NCBI RefSeq assembly: GCF_012927485.1
Contig: NZ_JABBPC010000036.1
Span: forward strand, 235,996-299,995
Source of the DNA: Polaromonas sp.
GTDB taxonomy: Bacteria > Pseudomonadota > Gammaproteobacteria > Burkholderiales > Burkholderiaceae_C
Direction: 5' to 3'
DNA: 64,000 nucleotides
Below, piece by piece: positions 9,538-19,908 of this stretch. The stretch's first letter is position 1; the number at the start of each line of letters is the position of its first letter. A program made the translations under genes and the position numbers. The notes under the pieces are model-generated. The model worked only from the letters and a program-made list of their open reading frames with translations. It was not told where the DNA came from and searched no databases.

Positions 9538-10436
9538 TGTCTCGTCCGCCAGCCAATTATTTCAGTGCTTTCGCCACCCGAGCCGGCATCGCGCTCATGC
9601 AGGGGCTGGCTGTCTTGCCGCTGTCCTGGCTCCGCGCTTTGGGCACTGGCTTGGGTTGGACCCTGTATGCCCTCGTGAAGTCACGGCGGCGGGTAGTAGA
9701 AATCAATTTTGCCGTGTGTTTTCCCGAGCGTTCAGCGGCCGAACGGCGCCAGCTTACGCAACAGATGTTTATCTATTTTGCGCAAGCCTGGCTGGATCGG
9801 GCCTGGTTGTGGCATGCGCCCAAAAGCTGGGTACAGCGCCGCGTACATCTGACTGGCGCCGTGCACGAACTGACCGGCACTGGACCAACGGTGATTTTTC
9901 TGCCGCATTTTGTCGGGCTCGATGCGGCTTGGGCAGGTGTGGCGCTAATGTTGCCCCGGCTATCGACCACGATTTACACCGATCAGTCGAACAAGCTGGT
10001 CGATGAATGGATATTGCGGGGGCGACAGCGCTTTGGCCATCTGCGCTTGTTTGGGCGGGTGGACGGCGTCAAACCGATCGTGGCGGCGCTGCGTGAAGGG
10101 CAGCCCTTGTATTTGCTGCCCGACATGGACTTTGGCCCCGAAGATTCGGTGTTTGTGCCGTTCTACGGCATCCCGACTGCGACCGTGCCGTCGCTGTCGC
10201 GCTTTGCCAGGCTGGGCCGGGCCAAGGTGGTGCCGCTGTTACCCCGCATTACGGCGGCGGGCTACGAGGTGCAGGTATTGCCTGCCTGGGATAATTTTCC
10301 CAGTGATGATCCGCTGCTGGACACGGCACTGATGAACGCTCGTCTGCAGCAGTACATCGACACCATGCCGGCGCAATACTACTGGGTGCACAAACGCTTC
10401 AAGACCCGGCCCGATGGAGAGCGCTCGTTGTATTGA
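9537..10436 (+). CDS. LpxL/HtrB-family lipid A acyltransferase, second paralogue
   Basis: GPTVIFLPHFVGLDAAW, TIYTDQSNKLVDEWI, LYLLPDMDFGPEDSVFVPFYGIPTATV. ATG at 9537 overlaps the preceding TGA (9535-9537). Confidence 0.88.
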   Translation: MSRPPANYFSAFATRAGIALMQGLAVLPLSWLRALGTGLGWTLYALVKSRRRVVEINFAVCFPERSAAERRQLTQQMFIYFAQAWLDRAWLWHAPKSWVQRRVHLTGAVHELTGTGPTVIFLPHFVGLDAAWAGVALMLPRLSTTIYTDQSNKLVDEWILRGRQRFGHLRLFGRVDGVKPIVAALREGQPLYLLPDMDFGPEDSVFVPFYGIPTATVPSLSRFARLGRAKVVPLLPRITAAGYEVQVLPAWDNFPSDDPLLDTALMNARLQQYIDTMPAQYYWVHKRFKTRPDGERSLY

Positions 10437-10459
10437 GCAGTTCTTTGGGATTGGTTTAT

Positions 10460-11371
10460 TCAGCGCAGGAATTGTTGTAGATAACGAGCTACCAGCTCGG
10501 GTTGTTCATGCACGATCCAGTGCGTGGCGCCCTCTACCCGGTGCAGGGTCATTTCGGGTACGAACTGGTCCAGCCCGTCGAGCAGTGCAGGGGGCAAGGC
10601 GGTGTCTCCCATCGCCCAGATCACCAGCGTGGGAAGGTGGATTTCGAGCATCGCCTGGGGAATCGTCACCGCCGCTGCGGCTGGATCGTTGTGCGGCGGG
10701 CCGGGACGGGGCGGGCGCAGCGGTGAGGCTCTGTAGTAATTACAGGGGCCCGTCAAGCCTTGAGTCCATACCGCCCGGTAGCGCGCCTTGACCGCTTCGG
10801 TCAGCCAGGCGTGTGGCCCTTCCACCGCGCCCATTTGGGTAAAAAATTCCCAGAGTCGCCGGAAGTCGTTCTCGGCGAGAAGGGCTTCCGCGTCGGGGCG
10901 GATCAGGAAATTCATGTACGCGCTGGCGGCCTGCTGTGTGGGTGAGTGCTGCAGTTCGCGGAGGAAAGTACCGGGATGCGGCGAGTTGATGATGGCCAGC
11001 TTTTTCATGCAGTCGGGTTGCGCCGCCGCGAGGTTCCAGGCCACCGCCCCACCCCAGTCGTGCGCAATCAGACATTCGATCTGACCGCCCTCCAGGTCAA
11101 TCAGTGCTGCAATGTCTTTCACCAGTTGTTTGGGCCGGTAAGCGGCGACATCGCTTGGCGCACTCGACTGCTCAAAGCCGCGCAGGTTAGGCGCAACACA
11201 ACGAAAGCCGCCGTTTTCGGGTTGAGAAAAATACGTCATCAGGCCGTCCCAGACAAAGGCGGCTTCCGGAAAACCGTGCAAAAACAGCAGCACCGGCCTC
11301 CCTCTGGCCCCAACGGTACGGCATGACAGGGTGATGCCATGCGGCAATACTTGCGAACTGGTTTCAATCAT
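10460..11371 (-). CDS. Alpha/beta hydrolase (epoxide-hydrolase-like)
   Basis: LFLHGFPEAAFVWDGL, LIAHDWGGAVAWNLA, VIWAMGDTALPP, GATHWIVHEQPELV. Confidence 0.85.
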   Translation of the reverse strand: MIETSSQVLPHGITLSCRTVGARGRPVLLFLHGFPEAAFVWDGLMTYFSQPENGGFRCVAPNLRGFEQSSAPSDVAAYRPKQLVKDIAALIDLEGGQIECLIAHDWGGAVAWNLAAAQPDCMKKLAIINSPHPGTFLRELQHSPTQQAASAYMNFLIRPDAEALLAENDFRRLWEFFTQMGAVEGPHAWLTEAVKARYRAVWTQGLTGPCNYYRASPLRPPRPGPPHNDPAAAAVTIPQAMLEIHLPTLVIWAMGDTALPPALLDGLDQFVPEMTLHRVEGATHWIVHEQPELVARYLQQFLR

Positions 11372-11480
11372 GGGGCTACGCTTTCATGGCTTTTTACAGG
11401 GCGATGCAAAAGCTAAAGCCACTTTTTGTAAACTGACTTTGGTCGACCGGCGCCGGCCGCGTTTTTCGGCCCAGCGGGCT

Positions 11481-12209
11481 TCAAAGTTCGGTCGGTGACT
11501 CCGGCGCAACGGCTTCGGCGTCTGGCACTGCTTTGGGTTTTTTCACTGGCTTTTCGGCTGGATGCGCCCAGTCCCACAAGTGTTGGGCGACTTCTTCCAC
11601 GCCTTGGCGCTTCAACGCCGAGAAGAGTTTGACATCCCCGCCGCCGGCTTGTAGTCGCACAATGGACAGGGCCTTCGCCCCTTCGGTCTTGTTAAGTTTG
11701 TCAGATTTGGTTAACAGCACCAAAAATTTAAGGCCCTCAGCGACCCGAGGCCGGATCACGTCAAGCAGCACTTCGTCGAGTTCTGTGAGGCCCAAGCGAG
11801 GGTCGCACAGCAACACCACCGCCTTGAGGTTATCGCGGGTTTGCAGGTAGTTCCCCATCACTTGTTGCCAGCGGTACTTAGCCTCTTTAGGCACTGCTGC
11901 ATAGCCATAACCGGGCAAGTCGGCCAGCATCGCGTCGGTCACGCCTTGCTTGCCCAAACTGAACAGGTTGATACTTTGCGTGCGGCCCGGTGTTTTTGAG
12001 GCAAAGGCCAGCCGGTGTTGCTGCGTCAGCGTGTTGATGCAGGTCGATTTCCCGGCGTTGGATCGGCCTACGAAGGCGATCTCGGGAACCTCTAGCCGGG
12101 GTAGGTGTTTCAGTTCGGGCGCTGTGGTCAGGAATTTTGCCGTGTGAAGCCAACCCATGGCGATTTTGGGGTCGGGGCGGGAAGAAGGTATAGAGGCGGA
12201 TGAGGTCAT
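11481..12209 (-). CDS. engB: Ribosome biogenesis GTP-binding protein YihA/YsxC
   Basis: EIAFVGRSNAGKSTCINTLTQQ, ASKTPGRTQSINLF, LADLPGYGYA, LLTKSDKL. Confidence 0.95.
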   Translation of the reverse strand: MTSSASIPSSRPDPKIAMGWLHTAKFLTTAPELKHLPRLEVPEIAFVGRSNAGKSTCINTLTQQHRLAFASKTPGRTQSINLFSLGKQGVTDAMLADLPGYGYAAVPKEAKYRWQQVMGNYLQTRDNLKAVVLLCDPRLGLTELDEVLLDVIRPRVAEGLKFLVLLTKSDKLNKTEGAKALSIVRLQAGGGDVKLFSALKRQGVEEVAQHLWDWAHPAEKPVKKPKAVPDAEAVAPESPTEL

Positions 12210-12388
12210 GGTGGGGCGCTCGCTGGAGGTCGGTTGCAGGCGGTGGCGTGCGGTGAAGAGGGCGTCAGTCAGCGGGTCGTGGTCGGTGAGCGGCTACCGC
12301 GGCAAGTTCCGGATAATCAGAATCGCCTCTAAGCATTGTAAAATCACAGAGTTCAAAGTATTGTGCGCCAACCAATTAAAACCTCGAT

Positions 12389-13021
12389 ATGAAGCTGTTC
12401 GCTACTTCCCTACTGGCCGTTTTGCTGGCCGTGTCTGCCGTATCTTCATTTGCCGCCGCCGCGGAGCCCGCCAAGGTTGCTAAACCTGATCTGGTCAAAG
12501 GCGAGGCCAGCTTTACGGCTGTTTGCGTGAGCTGCCACGGCGCTGACGGCAACTCGACCACGCCCGCCTATCCCAAGTTGGCCCAGCAACACCCTGAGTA
12601 TCTGGTCAAGCAATTGCAGGAATTCAAAGCCGGCAAGCGCCAAAACGCCATCATGCTAGGCTTTGCGTCGACGCTTTCCGAAGAGGACATGAGAAATGTT
12701 GCCTATTGGGTCACGTCGAAAAAGGCCAGTCCTGGTTTTGCCAAAGACAAAGAGCTGTCGGCCCTCGGCGAGCGTATCTACCGCGGGGGGGTGGCTGATC
12801 GACAGATTCCCGCTTGTGCGGGATGCCACAGTCCGAACGGCGCTGGCATTCCGGCGCAGTATCCTCGTTTGAGTGGCCAGCATGCGGACTATGTCACCAC
12901 GCAACTGACTTCTTTTCGCGATGGCATCCGCAACAATAGCCTGCAAATGACGCAGGTTGCTTCCAAGCTCAATGACCGCGAGATCCGCGCTTTGGCCGAC
13001 TACATTGCGGGCTTGCGTTGA
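12389..13021 (+). CDS. Di-haem cytochrome c4-type protein
   Basis: Signal peptide plus CVSCHGADGNS and CAGCHSPNGAGIPAQYPRLSGQHADYV haem motifs. Confidence 0.93.
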   Translation: MKLFATSLLAVLLAVSAVSSFAAAAEPAKVAKPDLVKGEASFTAVCVSCHGADGNSTTPAYPKLAQQHPEYLVKQLQEFKAGKRQNAIMLGFASTLSEEDMRNVAYWVTSKKASPGFAKDKELSALGERIYRGGVADRQIPACAGCHSPNGAGIPAQYPRLSGQHADYVTTQLTSFRDGIRNNSLQMTQVASKLNDREIRALADYIAGLR

Positions 13022-13027
13022 GCGAAT

Positions 13028-13054
13028 GGGTTTACGGGTGACGTAAGCCCTTTT
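13028..13054 (+). terminator. Rho-independent terminator after cytochrome c4 gene
   Basis: GGGTTTACG-GGTGA-CGTAAGCCC-TTTT (one G-U pair), just after the stop codon. Confidence 0.8.
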
Positions 13055-13117
13055 CTCAGAAATTATGCATAGATCGTTTGCAGTATTGAACCTAAGCCTC
13101 CAAAGTCGATCTCATCG

Positions 13118-13151
13118 AAGCGGGCCTTTCTGATAAAAGTCCGCTTTTTTT
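13118..13151 (+). terminator. Second terminator-like hairpin upstream of resB
   Basis: AAGCGG...CCGCTT with inner CTTT/AAAG pairing followed by a T-run. Confidence 0.55.
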
Positions 13152-13237
13152 GTTTTTGCTGATTTTTCTTCCGTCGGCTCGCTCCGCTTGGTGTGCCGCT
13201 GACGCCTTTTGAACCGACATCAGAACCAACTTTCCGC

Positions 13238-15439
13238 ATGACAGTTTCCACCCAAGGCATGAAAGTCAACTGGGGTTCCCGCACTCTCCGGGCGTCCGTG
13301 GAGTTGCTGTCGTCGATGCGATTTTCCATTTCGCTGTTGACGGTCATCTGCATTGCGTCCGTCATCGGAACGGTGCTCAAGCAACAAGAGCCGCTGAGCA
13401 ACTATGTGAACCAGTTCGGACCGTTCTGGGCGCAGGTTTTCAACCTGACCAGCTTGAACACCATCTACAGCGCCTGGTGGTTTTTGCTGATTCTGACCTT
13501 TCTTGTTATCAGCACCAGTCTTTGCATTGCACGCAACGCGCCCAAAATTCTGATTGACCTGAGCCAGCTGAAGGAAAACGTCCGCGAACAAAGCCTCAAG
13601 GCGTTTGGCCACCGTGCTGAGGGGGCCCTTGCGGAGTTGCCTGAAGTAGCGGCCCGCCGTATTGGTCAAACGCTGGTGCAAAGCGGCTGGAAGGTCAAAC
13701 TGCAGCAAAGAAATACCGGCTGGATGGTGGCCGCCAAAAAGGGCACCGCTAACAAGTTGGGCTACATCGCGGCACACAGCGCAATTGTGCTGATCTGCGT
13801 GGGGGGTCTGCTTGATGGCGACATGATGGTGCGCGCGCAAATGTGGTTGGGGGGGAAATCTATCTACACCGGCGGCGGACTGATTTCCGATGTACCTTCC
13901 CAGCATCGGCTGAGTGACAGCAACCCAACGTTTCGCGCGAATCTTCTGGTCGCCGAGGGAACGCAATCCGGGACTGCCATTCTGAACCAGCCCGGCGGTG
14001 TGCTCCTGCAGGAACTGCCGTTTTCGATTGAACTGAAAAAATTCATCGTCGAGTATTACTCCACCGGCATGCCCAAGCTGTTTGCAAGCGACATCATCAT
14101 TCATGACAAGGAGACTGGCGACAAGGTCCCGGTGCGGGTGGAGGTCAATCACCCTGCCAAGTACAAGGGCGTCGAAATATACCAGTCCAGCTTTGACGAC
14201 GGTGGTTCCAGTGTCACGCTCAAGGCGATACCGATGGCTGCGGCGAGCAAGCCGTTCGAAATTCAGGGCACGATTGGCGGTTCCAGCAGCCTGACGAGTG
14301 GCGCAGAAAAACTGACGCTTGAATATACGGCGCTGCGCGTCATTAATGTCGAAAACTTCGCTGCTGGGGGCAACCAGGGCAGCGGCTCGGGTACGGATGT
14401 GCGTAAAGTCGATTTGCGCCAGGCTATCGACACCCGCTTGGGTGCAGCCAATAAAACCGTCACGCAAAAAGAGCTCCGCAATGTCGGCCCAAGCGTGCGC
14501 TACAAGTTGCGCGATGCGGCCGGTCAAGCCCGTGAGTTTCAAAACTATATGCTACCCGTCAAGGTGGATGAAGGCTTGGACAGCCCGGCGGTGTTTTTGA
14601 TGGGTGTGAGAGAAACGCCGGCCGATGCCTTTCAGTACCTGCGGATTCCCGTCGACGCGGAAGGCAGTATGGAAACCTTTGTACGCCTCCGCGCCGCGTT
14701 GGCTGACCCCGCGCAGCGCGAACTCGCTGTCAACCGATATGCCAGTCAAGCTATTGGCCCTGACCGCCCCGAACTGATTCCGCAGCTCGCCGCCTCCGCA
14801 TCGCGTGCGCTGGCACTGTTTGCAGGTAGCGGAGCCCCCGGCCCGTCATCGGGCAATGTAAAGACAGCGGCCGGGTTAGAGGCTATCTCTAACTTTATGG
14901 AAGCCAACGTCCCGGAAGCCGAGCGCAACCGTGCTGGCGAGATGCTGGTTCGTATTCTTAATGGCGGGCTGTTTGAGCTCACACAGATGACGCGAGAGCA
15001 AAGCGGCCTGAAGCCGCTGCCACAGGACGAGAAAACCCGGGCTTTCATGTCGCAGATGGTTCTCAGCCTGTCCGACGCCCCCCATTATCCGGCGCCGATG
15101 GCCTTTGAGCTCAAAGATTTCACACAAGTGCAGGCCAGTGTGTTCCAGGTGGCACGGGCGCCGGGCAAAACGGTTGTCTACCTGGGCTGTGGCTTTCTGA
15201 TATTGGGGATATTTGCCATGCTGTACGTGCGCGAGCGGCGTGTTTGGGTCTGGCTGGCACCCCGTCAGACCGACTTTACTGCCGAATCTGGAAATCCCAT
15301 TGCGGTGGGCGGGCATCCAGTGTCAGAATCTACCGCAAGCAGCTACGCGACCATGGCCTTGTCCACCAATCGTAAAACCATGGACGGTGATAAAGAGTTT
15401 GAGATGTTGAAAACGAAACTGTTGCAGGCACCTTTATGA
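13238..15439 (+). CDS. resB: Cytochrome c biogenesis protein ResB
   Basis: ELLSSMRFSISLLTVICIASVIGTVLKQQEPLSNYVNQFGPFWAQVF; start set at MTVSTQG (ORF opens at 13193). Confidence 0.93.
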   Translation: MTVSTQGMKVNWGSRTLRASVELLSSMRFSISLLTVICIASVIGTVLKQQEPLSNYVNQFGPFWAQVFNLTSLNTIYSAWWFLLILTFLVISTSLCIARNAPKILIDLSQLKENVREQSLKAFGHRAEGALAELPEVAARRIGQTLVQSGWKVKLQQRNTGWMVAAKKGTANKLGYIAAHSAIVLICVGGLLDGDMMVRAQMWLGGKSIYTGGGLISDVPSQHRLSDSNPTFRANLLVAEGTQSGTAILNQPGGVLLQELPFSIELKKFIVEYYSTGMPKLFASDIIIHDKETGDKVPVRVEVNHPAKYKGVEIYQSSFDDGGSSVTLKAIPMAAASKPFEIQGTIGGSSSLTSGAEKLTLEYTALRVINVENFAAGGNQGSGSGTDVRKVDLRQAIDTRLGAANKTVTQKELRNVGPSVRYKLRDAAGQAREFQNYMLPVKVDEGLDSPAVFLMGVRETPADAFQYLRIPVDAEGSMETFVRLRAALADPAQRELAVNRYASQAIGPDRPELIPQLAASASRALALFAGSGAPGPSSGNVKTAAGLEAISNFMEANVPEAERNRAGEMLVRILNGGLFELTQMTREQSGLKPLPQDEKTRAFMSQMVLSLSDAPHYPAPMAFELKDFTQVQASVFQVARAPGKTVVYLGCGFLILGIFAMLYVRERRVWVWLAPRQTDFTAESGNPIAVGGHPVSESTASSYATMALSTNRKTMDGDKEFEMLKTKLLQAPL

Positions 15440-16809
15440 ATACTACAAGTATCAACACCACCACGTTGTCGGCCGGAAGACACAGCACCACGCTGAGTCT
15501 GAACGAGGGCTATTTCTCCAAGCGCAGCCCGCTGGACTGGATGTTTGCCGCGCTGGTCGTGGGGGGCTTTCTTTACGCTTTTGCCCGCTACAGCACGTTT
15601 ATGGATGTGTACGAAAAGGGCATCCTGATGGCGGCCATTCCGGCGACGATTGCCATGGGTTGGTTCTGGCGCCCTCTGCGGGTGCTGATGCTGGTCGTCA
15701 CCGGCTTTGCGTTGCTTGGTATTGCCTCCTACCAGGGCGATCTGGCACGGGCAGAACAGGTGTTTTGGCTGAAGTATTTTCTGTCCAGTCAATCCGCGAT
15801 TTTGTGGATGAGCATGCTCTTCTTCATGAGTACTATTTTTTATTGGCTCGGCATGTTCGCTGGACGTGAAGGTTCAGGCCAGAGTGCGGTGCTGGAGTCC
15901 CTGGGTTCGAAAATCGCCTGGGTAGCGGTGGGCATGGCGCTGATTGGCACGCTGGTGCGCTGGTATGAAAGTTACCTCATTGGTGCCGACGTCGGGCATA
16001 TTCCGGTCAGTAATCTGTATGAAGTGTTTGTGCTGTTTTGCTGGATGACGGCAGCGTTCTATCTTTACTTCGAGGAAAAGTACCACACCCGTGCGCTGGG
16101 TGCTTTCGTCATGCTGGTGGTGAGCGCCGCAGTTGGATTTTTACTGTGGTACACCATCGTGCGCGAAGCCCATCAAATCCAGCCGCTGGTACCGGCCCTT
16201 AAAAGCTGGTGGATGAAGCTGCACGTGCCTGCCAATTTCATTGGCTACGGTATGTTTTCGCTGGCGTCCATGGTGTCACTCGCTTACCTGGTCAAACAGC
16301 AGGCGACTGAAACCCGCTGGTACAAGCTCACGCCGTTGTGGTTGCTGGGCGTCGTGTTGTGTTTTGTTCCGATTGTTTTCCGTAAATCGCCTGCCGACGT
16401 GGGCGGCGGCAACTATTGGGTGGGCTATCTGGTCGTGGCCGGTTTGATCGCTTCCCTGATTTTGTTGGGCCGCAAGCGTATTGCTGCTCGCCTGCCGAGC
16501 TTTGAAGTGCTTGACGATGTGATGTACAAGGCGATTGCAGTCGGTTTTGCCTTCTTTACGATTGCCACTGTGCTCGGTGCGCTCTGGGCGGCCGAGGCTT
16601 GGGGGGGGTACTGGAGCTGGGATCCCAAGGAAACCTGGGCATTGATTGTCTGGCTTAACTACGCCGCCTGGCTGCACATGCGGCTTATGAAGGGGTTGCG
16701 GGGGACTGTCGCCGCATGGTGGGCGCTGGCCGGGGTGGCGGTGACCTCATTTGCGTTTTTGGGAGTCAATATGTTTCTGTCAGGTTTACACAGTTACGGA
16801 ACCTTGTAG
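15436..16809 (+). CDS. Cytochrome c biogenesis protein CcsA/CcsB (ResC), haem handling
   Basis: WGGYWSWDPKETWALIVWLNYAAWLHMRL WWD-type motif; multi-TM; coupled to resB. Confidence 0.93.
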   Translation: MNTTSINTTTLSAGRHSTTLSLNEGYFSKRSPLDWMFAALVVGGFLYAFARYSTFMDVYEKGILMAAIPATIAMGWFWRPLRVLMLVVTGFALLGIASYQGDLARAEQVFWLKYFLSSQSAILWMSMLFFMSTIFYWLGMFAGREGSGQSAVLESLGSKIAWVAVGMALIGTLVRWYESYLIGADVGHIPVSNLYEVFVLFCWMTAAFYLYFEEKYHTRALGAFVMLVVSAAVGFLLWYTIVREAHQIQPLVPALKSWWMKLHVPANFIGYGMFSLASMVSLAYLVKQQATETRWYKLTPLWLLGVVLCFVPIVFRKSPADVGGGNYWVGYLVVAGLIASLILLGRKRIAARLPSFEVLDDVMYKAIAVGFAFFTIATVLGALWAAEAWGGYWSWDPKETWALIVWLNYAAWLHMRLMKGLRGTVAAWWALAGVAVTSFAFLGVNMFLSGLHSYGTL

Positions 16810-16894
16810 GCGTGAGGTGACTCCAGGTAATTGAATCCGTGTAAGAAATGGTCGCGTATTAAGACTAGCCATTATTTCCCTTCAAGGACCGTTC

Positions 16895-17893
16895 ATGCTC
16901 ATCAGGACCACCGCCAGCTCGTTTGATTCCCCGGTTTCCAGCGAAATAACGCCTCAGGACATTTATCATGCCCGCCGCGACCTGATGAAGCTAGTGGCTA
17001 CGGGTGCCGCTGGGGTAACGCTGGCAAGCTGGGCGGGGCGCCGAGCCTTCGCTCAAACGATTCAAAAGCCAGGTAAGCTGGCGGTACTGCCTGCTGGAAA
17101 ATCAGCGGTTGCCGGCGCAATGACCCTGGAAAAAATCACCGATTACAAAGACGCCACGAGCTATAACAACTACTACGAGTTTGGTACTGACAAGGCAGAT
17201 CCGGCTAAAAATGCGCATACGCTGGTAACAAAGCCCTGGTCGGTCGTCGTGGAAGGTTTGGTCAAGCAACCAAAAACCTACACGCTCGAAGACCTGATCA
17301 AGCTCAGCCCTCAGGAAGAGCGTATCTATCGCCACCGCTGCGTAGAGGGCTGGTCCATGGTGATCCCCTGGGTCGGTTATTCGTTGGCTGAATTGATCAA
17401 AAAAGTTGAGCCGCTGGGGAGCGCAAAATATGTCGAGTTCGTTACCCTTGCCGACCCTAAAACCATGCCCTTTGTCGGCTCGCGCGTGCTGGACTGGCCT
17501 TATGTCGAGGCACTGCGCCTCGACGAGGCGATGAACCCCTTGGCCCTGCTGGCGTTCGGCATGTATGGGGAAGTGCTGCCGAATCAGAATGGCGCGCCTG
17601 TGCGTCTGGTGGTTCCGTGGAAATACGGTTTCAAAAGCGGAAAAAGTATCGTCAAGATCAGGTTCACCGACAAGGAGCCCCGAACCGCTTGGAACAAGGC
17701 CGCCGCGCAGGAATATGGTTTTTATTCCAACGTCAATCCGACTGTGGACCATCCGCGCTGGAGTCAGGCCACTGAGCGGAGGATTGGTGAAGACGGTTTG
17801 TTTGCGAAAAAGCGTAAAACCCTGATGTTCAATGGTTACGAAGCGCAAGTCGGCCAGTTGTACGCCGGCATGGACCTCAAGAAGTTGTTCTGA
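16895..17893 (+). CDS. msrP: Protein-methionine-sulfoxide reductase catalytic subunit MsrP
   Basis: Twin-arginine leader [49 protein letters not shown]. Confidence 0.95.
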   Translation: MLIRTTASSFDSPVSSEITPQDIYHARRDLMKLVATGAAGVTLASWAGRRAFAQTIQKPGKLAVLPAGKSAVAGAMTLEKITDYKDATSYNNYYEFGTDKADPAKNAHTLVTKPWSVVVEGLVKQPKTYTLEDLIKLSPQEERIYRHRCVEGWSMVIPWVGYSLAELIKKVEPLGSAKYVEFVTLADPKTMPFVGSRVLDWPYVEALRLDEAMNPLALLAFGMYGEVLPNQNGAPVRLVVPWKYGFKSGKSIVKIRFTDKEPRTAWNKAAAQEYGFYSNVNPTVDHPRWSQATERRIGEDGLFAKKRKTLMFNGYEAQVGQLYAGMDLKKLF

Positions 17894-18540
17894 TGCTCTC
17901 GCGTCAAAAGCTATTGCTGCACCCCGCGGCAAAGGCGACTCTCTTCGTTCTTTGCCTACTGCCTTTTGCGTGGTTGTTTTACAGGGCACTGAGCAACCAG
18001 CTAGGGGCCAATCCCGCAGAGGCGTTAATTCGCGCCATGGGCGACTGGACACTGCGGTTTATTTGCATTGTGCTGGCCGTGACCCCTCTTAGAGTCATCA
18101 GCAGCACGCCGGCGCTGGCGCGCTTTCGCCGCATGCTGGGTCTTTTCGCGTATTTTTATGCCTTCGTTCACCTACTGAGCTACAGTTGGTTTGACATGGG
18201 CCTGGATGTTTCCGATATTGCCAAAGATATCGGTAAACGGCCTTTCATCCTCGTAGGCTTTACCGCGTTTGTGCTGCTCACGCCTTTGGCGGCTACTTCG
18301 TTTAATGCCGCTATCAAGGCCATGGGTGCCAAACGCTGGCAAATGCTGCACAAGCTGGTGTACCTGATTGCCGGCCTTGGGTTGTTGCATTTTTTCTGGA
18401 TGCGTGCAGGCAAGAACAATTTTGCTGAAGTGTTTGTCTATGCAGCGATCATCGTTTTTTTGCTGGGCTGGCGGGTGCAGCAGTTTTTAAAAAGGAAGAT
18501 GCCGCAGCGGTCGTACGCCGGTCGAACCAAGCTATCTTAA
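17893..18540 (+). CDS. msrQ: Haem-binding membrane subunit MsrQ
   Basis: LRFICIVLAVTPLRVI, YAFVHLLSYSWFD, LHKLVYLIAGLGLLHFFWM; overlaps the msrP stop. Confidence 0.93.
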   Translation: MLSRQKLLLHPAAKATLFVLCLLPFAWLFYRALSNQLGANPAEALIRAMGDWTLRFICIVLAVTPLRVISSTPALARFRRMLGLFAYFYAFVHLLSYSWFDMGLDVSDIAKDIGKRPFILVGFTAFVLLTPLAATSFNAAIKAMGAKRWQMLHKLVYLIAGLGLLHFFWMRAGKNNFAEVFVYAAIIVFLLGWRVQQFLKRKMPQRSYAGRTKLS

Positions 18541-18591
18541 TAATGGTTTATTGATTGTCAGGGTGGGCCGGGTGTGGCGCTCTATGGGCTG

Positions 18592-19908
18592 TCAGGAGTC
18601 CACTAGGCGCTCCTGCTGCATCTGTTCCTGTACGGTTTCCCTTCGGCGAATCAAATGGCTTTTGCAGCCGTCTACCAATATCTCAGCGGCTCGGTTGCGG
18701 GTGTTGTAGTTGCTGGCCATGCTCATGCAATAGGCACCCGCCGACAATACGGCCAAATGGTCACCCGCTGCGACACTCAGGGCGCGCTCGTGGCCAATCC
18801 AGTCTCCGCTTTCACACACCGGGCCCACAACGTCGTAAGTGGCCTCCGTGGCCCCTGTTGCCCCTATGCCCGGCAATGCAACGGGGACGATGGCGTGGAA
18901 AGCTTGGTATAAGGCCGGGCGCGGCAAGTCGTTCATGGCCGCGTCAATAATGCAGAAATTTTTCTGCTCGCCGAACTTTAGGTAGAGCACCTCAGTGAGG
19001 CAAACACCGGCATTGCCCACCAGTGAACGGCCAGGCTCGATCATTAGTTTTTTCGCGCCGAATCCGCGTGCATCCAATTTGGTTAGCAACTGCTGCCAAA
19101 GCGCGTCCGCCGCTGGCGGAGTGTCGTGGTTGTAATTGATGCCCAGTCCACCGCCAAAGTCGATGTGCTCAAGCGGGATACCTGCGGCTTCAATGGAAAC
19201 TACCAGATCAAGAATTCGGTCCATCGCGTCGAGATAGGGGGTGGCATCGGTGATTTGTGAACCGATATGGCAGTCGATTCCGATGACCTTGAGTCCTTTC
19301 AGGGAAGCCGCGTGCTGGTAAACGCGCAACGCATCTTCGTGGGCAACACCGAATTTATTGTCTTTTAAGCCGGTCGAGATATAGGGATGCGTTTTGGGAT
19401 CAACATTGGGATTGACCCGAATGCTCACTGGTGCGAGTAGATTCATCGCAACCGCAACGCTCGAAAGTGCATCCAGCTCACCCTCGCTTTCAACATTGAA
19501 GCAGCCAATGCCCGCCGCCAGTGCGTGCTGCATTTCGGCACGGGTTTTACCGACGCCGGAAAAAATAATTTTTTGGGCATCTCCGCCTGCCGCTAGCACG
19601 CGGTCAAGTTCGCCGCCCGAAACAATATCAAAGCCGCACCCGGCCTGGGCAAACACTTGCAGCACGCCCAACGAGGAATTAGCCTTCATGGCGTAGCAGA
19701 TTTGCGCACGGCGTCCTGCGAAACCGCGTTGATAAGCCGCCAGGGCTGACAGCATGGCGGCCTTCGAATACACGAAAAGAGGTGTGCCATGCTCTCTGAT
19801 CAGCTTTGAGAGCGTTACGTCTTCGAGGTGAAGCGACTCATTTCGATAAGCTAAAAATGGGTGACCTGGAAGCGCTGCAGGTGCGGCTTGGGTGACTAAA
19901 TCACTCAT
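18592..19908 (-). CDS. lysA: Diaminopimelate decarboxylase
   Basis: ICYAMKANSSLGVL, ISVRVNP-type core SIRVNPNVDPKTHPYISTG, KFGV, CHIGSQI, VGPVCESGDWIG; start set at MSDLV. Confidence 0.96.
   Translation of the reverse strand: MSDLVTQAAPAALPGHPFLAYRNESLHLEDVTLSKLIREHGTPLFVYSKAAMLSALAAYQRGFAGRRAQICYAMKANSSLGVLQVFAQAGCGFDIVSGGELDRVLAAGGDAQKIIFSGVGKTRAEMQHALAAGIGCFNVESEGELDALSSVAVAMNLLAPVSIRVNPNVDPKTHPYISTGLKDNKFGVAHEDALRVYQHAASLKGLKVIGIDCHIGSQITDATPYLDAMDRILDLVVSIEAAGIPLEHIDFGGGLGINYNHDTPPAADALWQQLLTKLDARGFGAKKLMIEPGRSLVGNAGVCLTEVLYLKFGEQKNFCIIDAAMNDLPRPALYQAFHAIVPVALPGIGATGATEATYDVVGPVCESGDWIGHERALSVAAGDHLAVLSAGAYCMSMASNYNTRNRAAEILVDGCKSHLIRRRETVQEQMQQERLVDS

Noticed and set aside
13220-14542. 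440-aa minus-strand ORF opposite resB
   Set aside because: Antisense shadow ORF in GC-rich DNA; low-complexity His/Gln/Arg-rich composition and no family motif, while the + strand encodes clear ResB.
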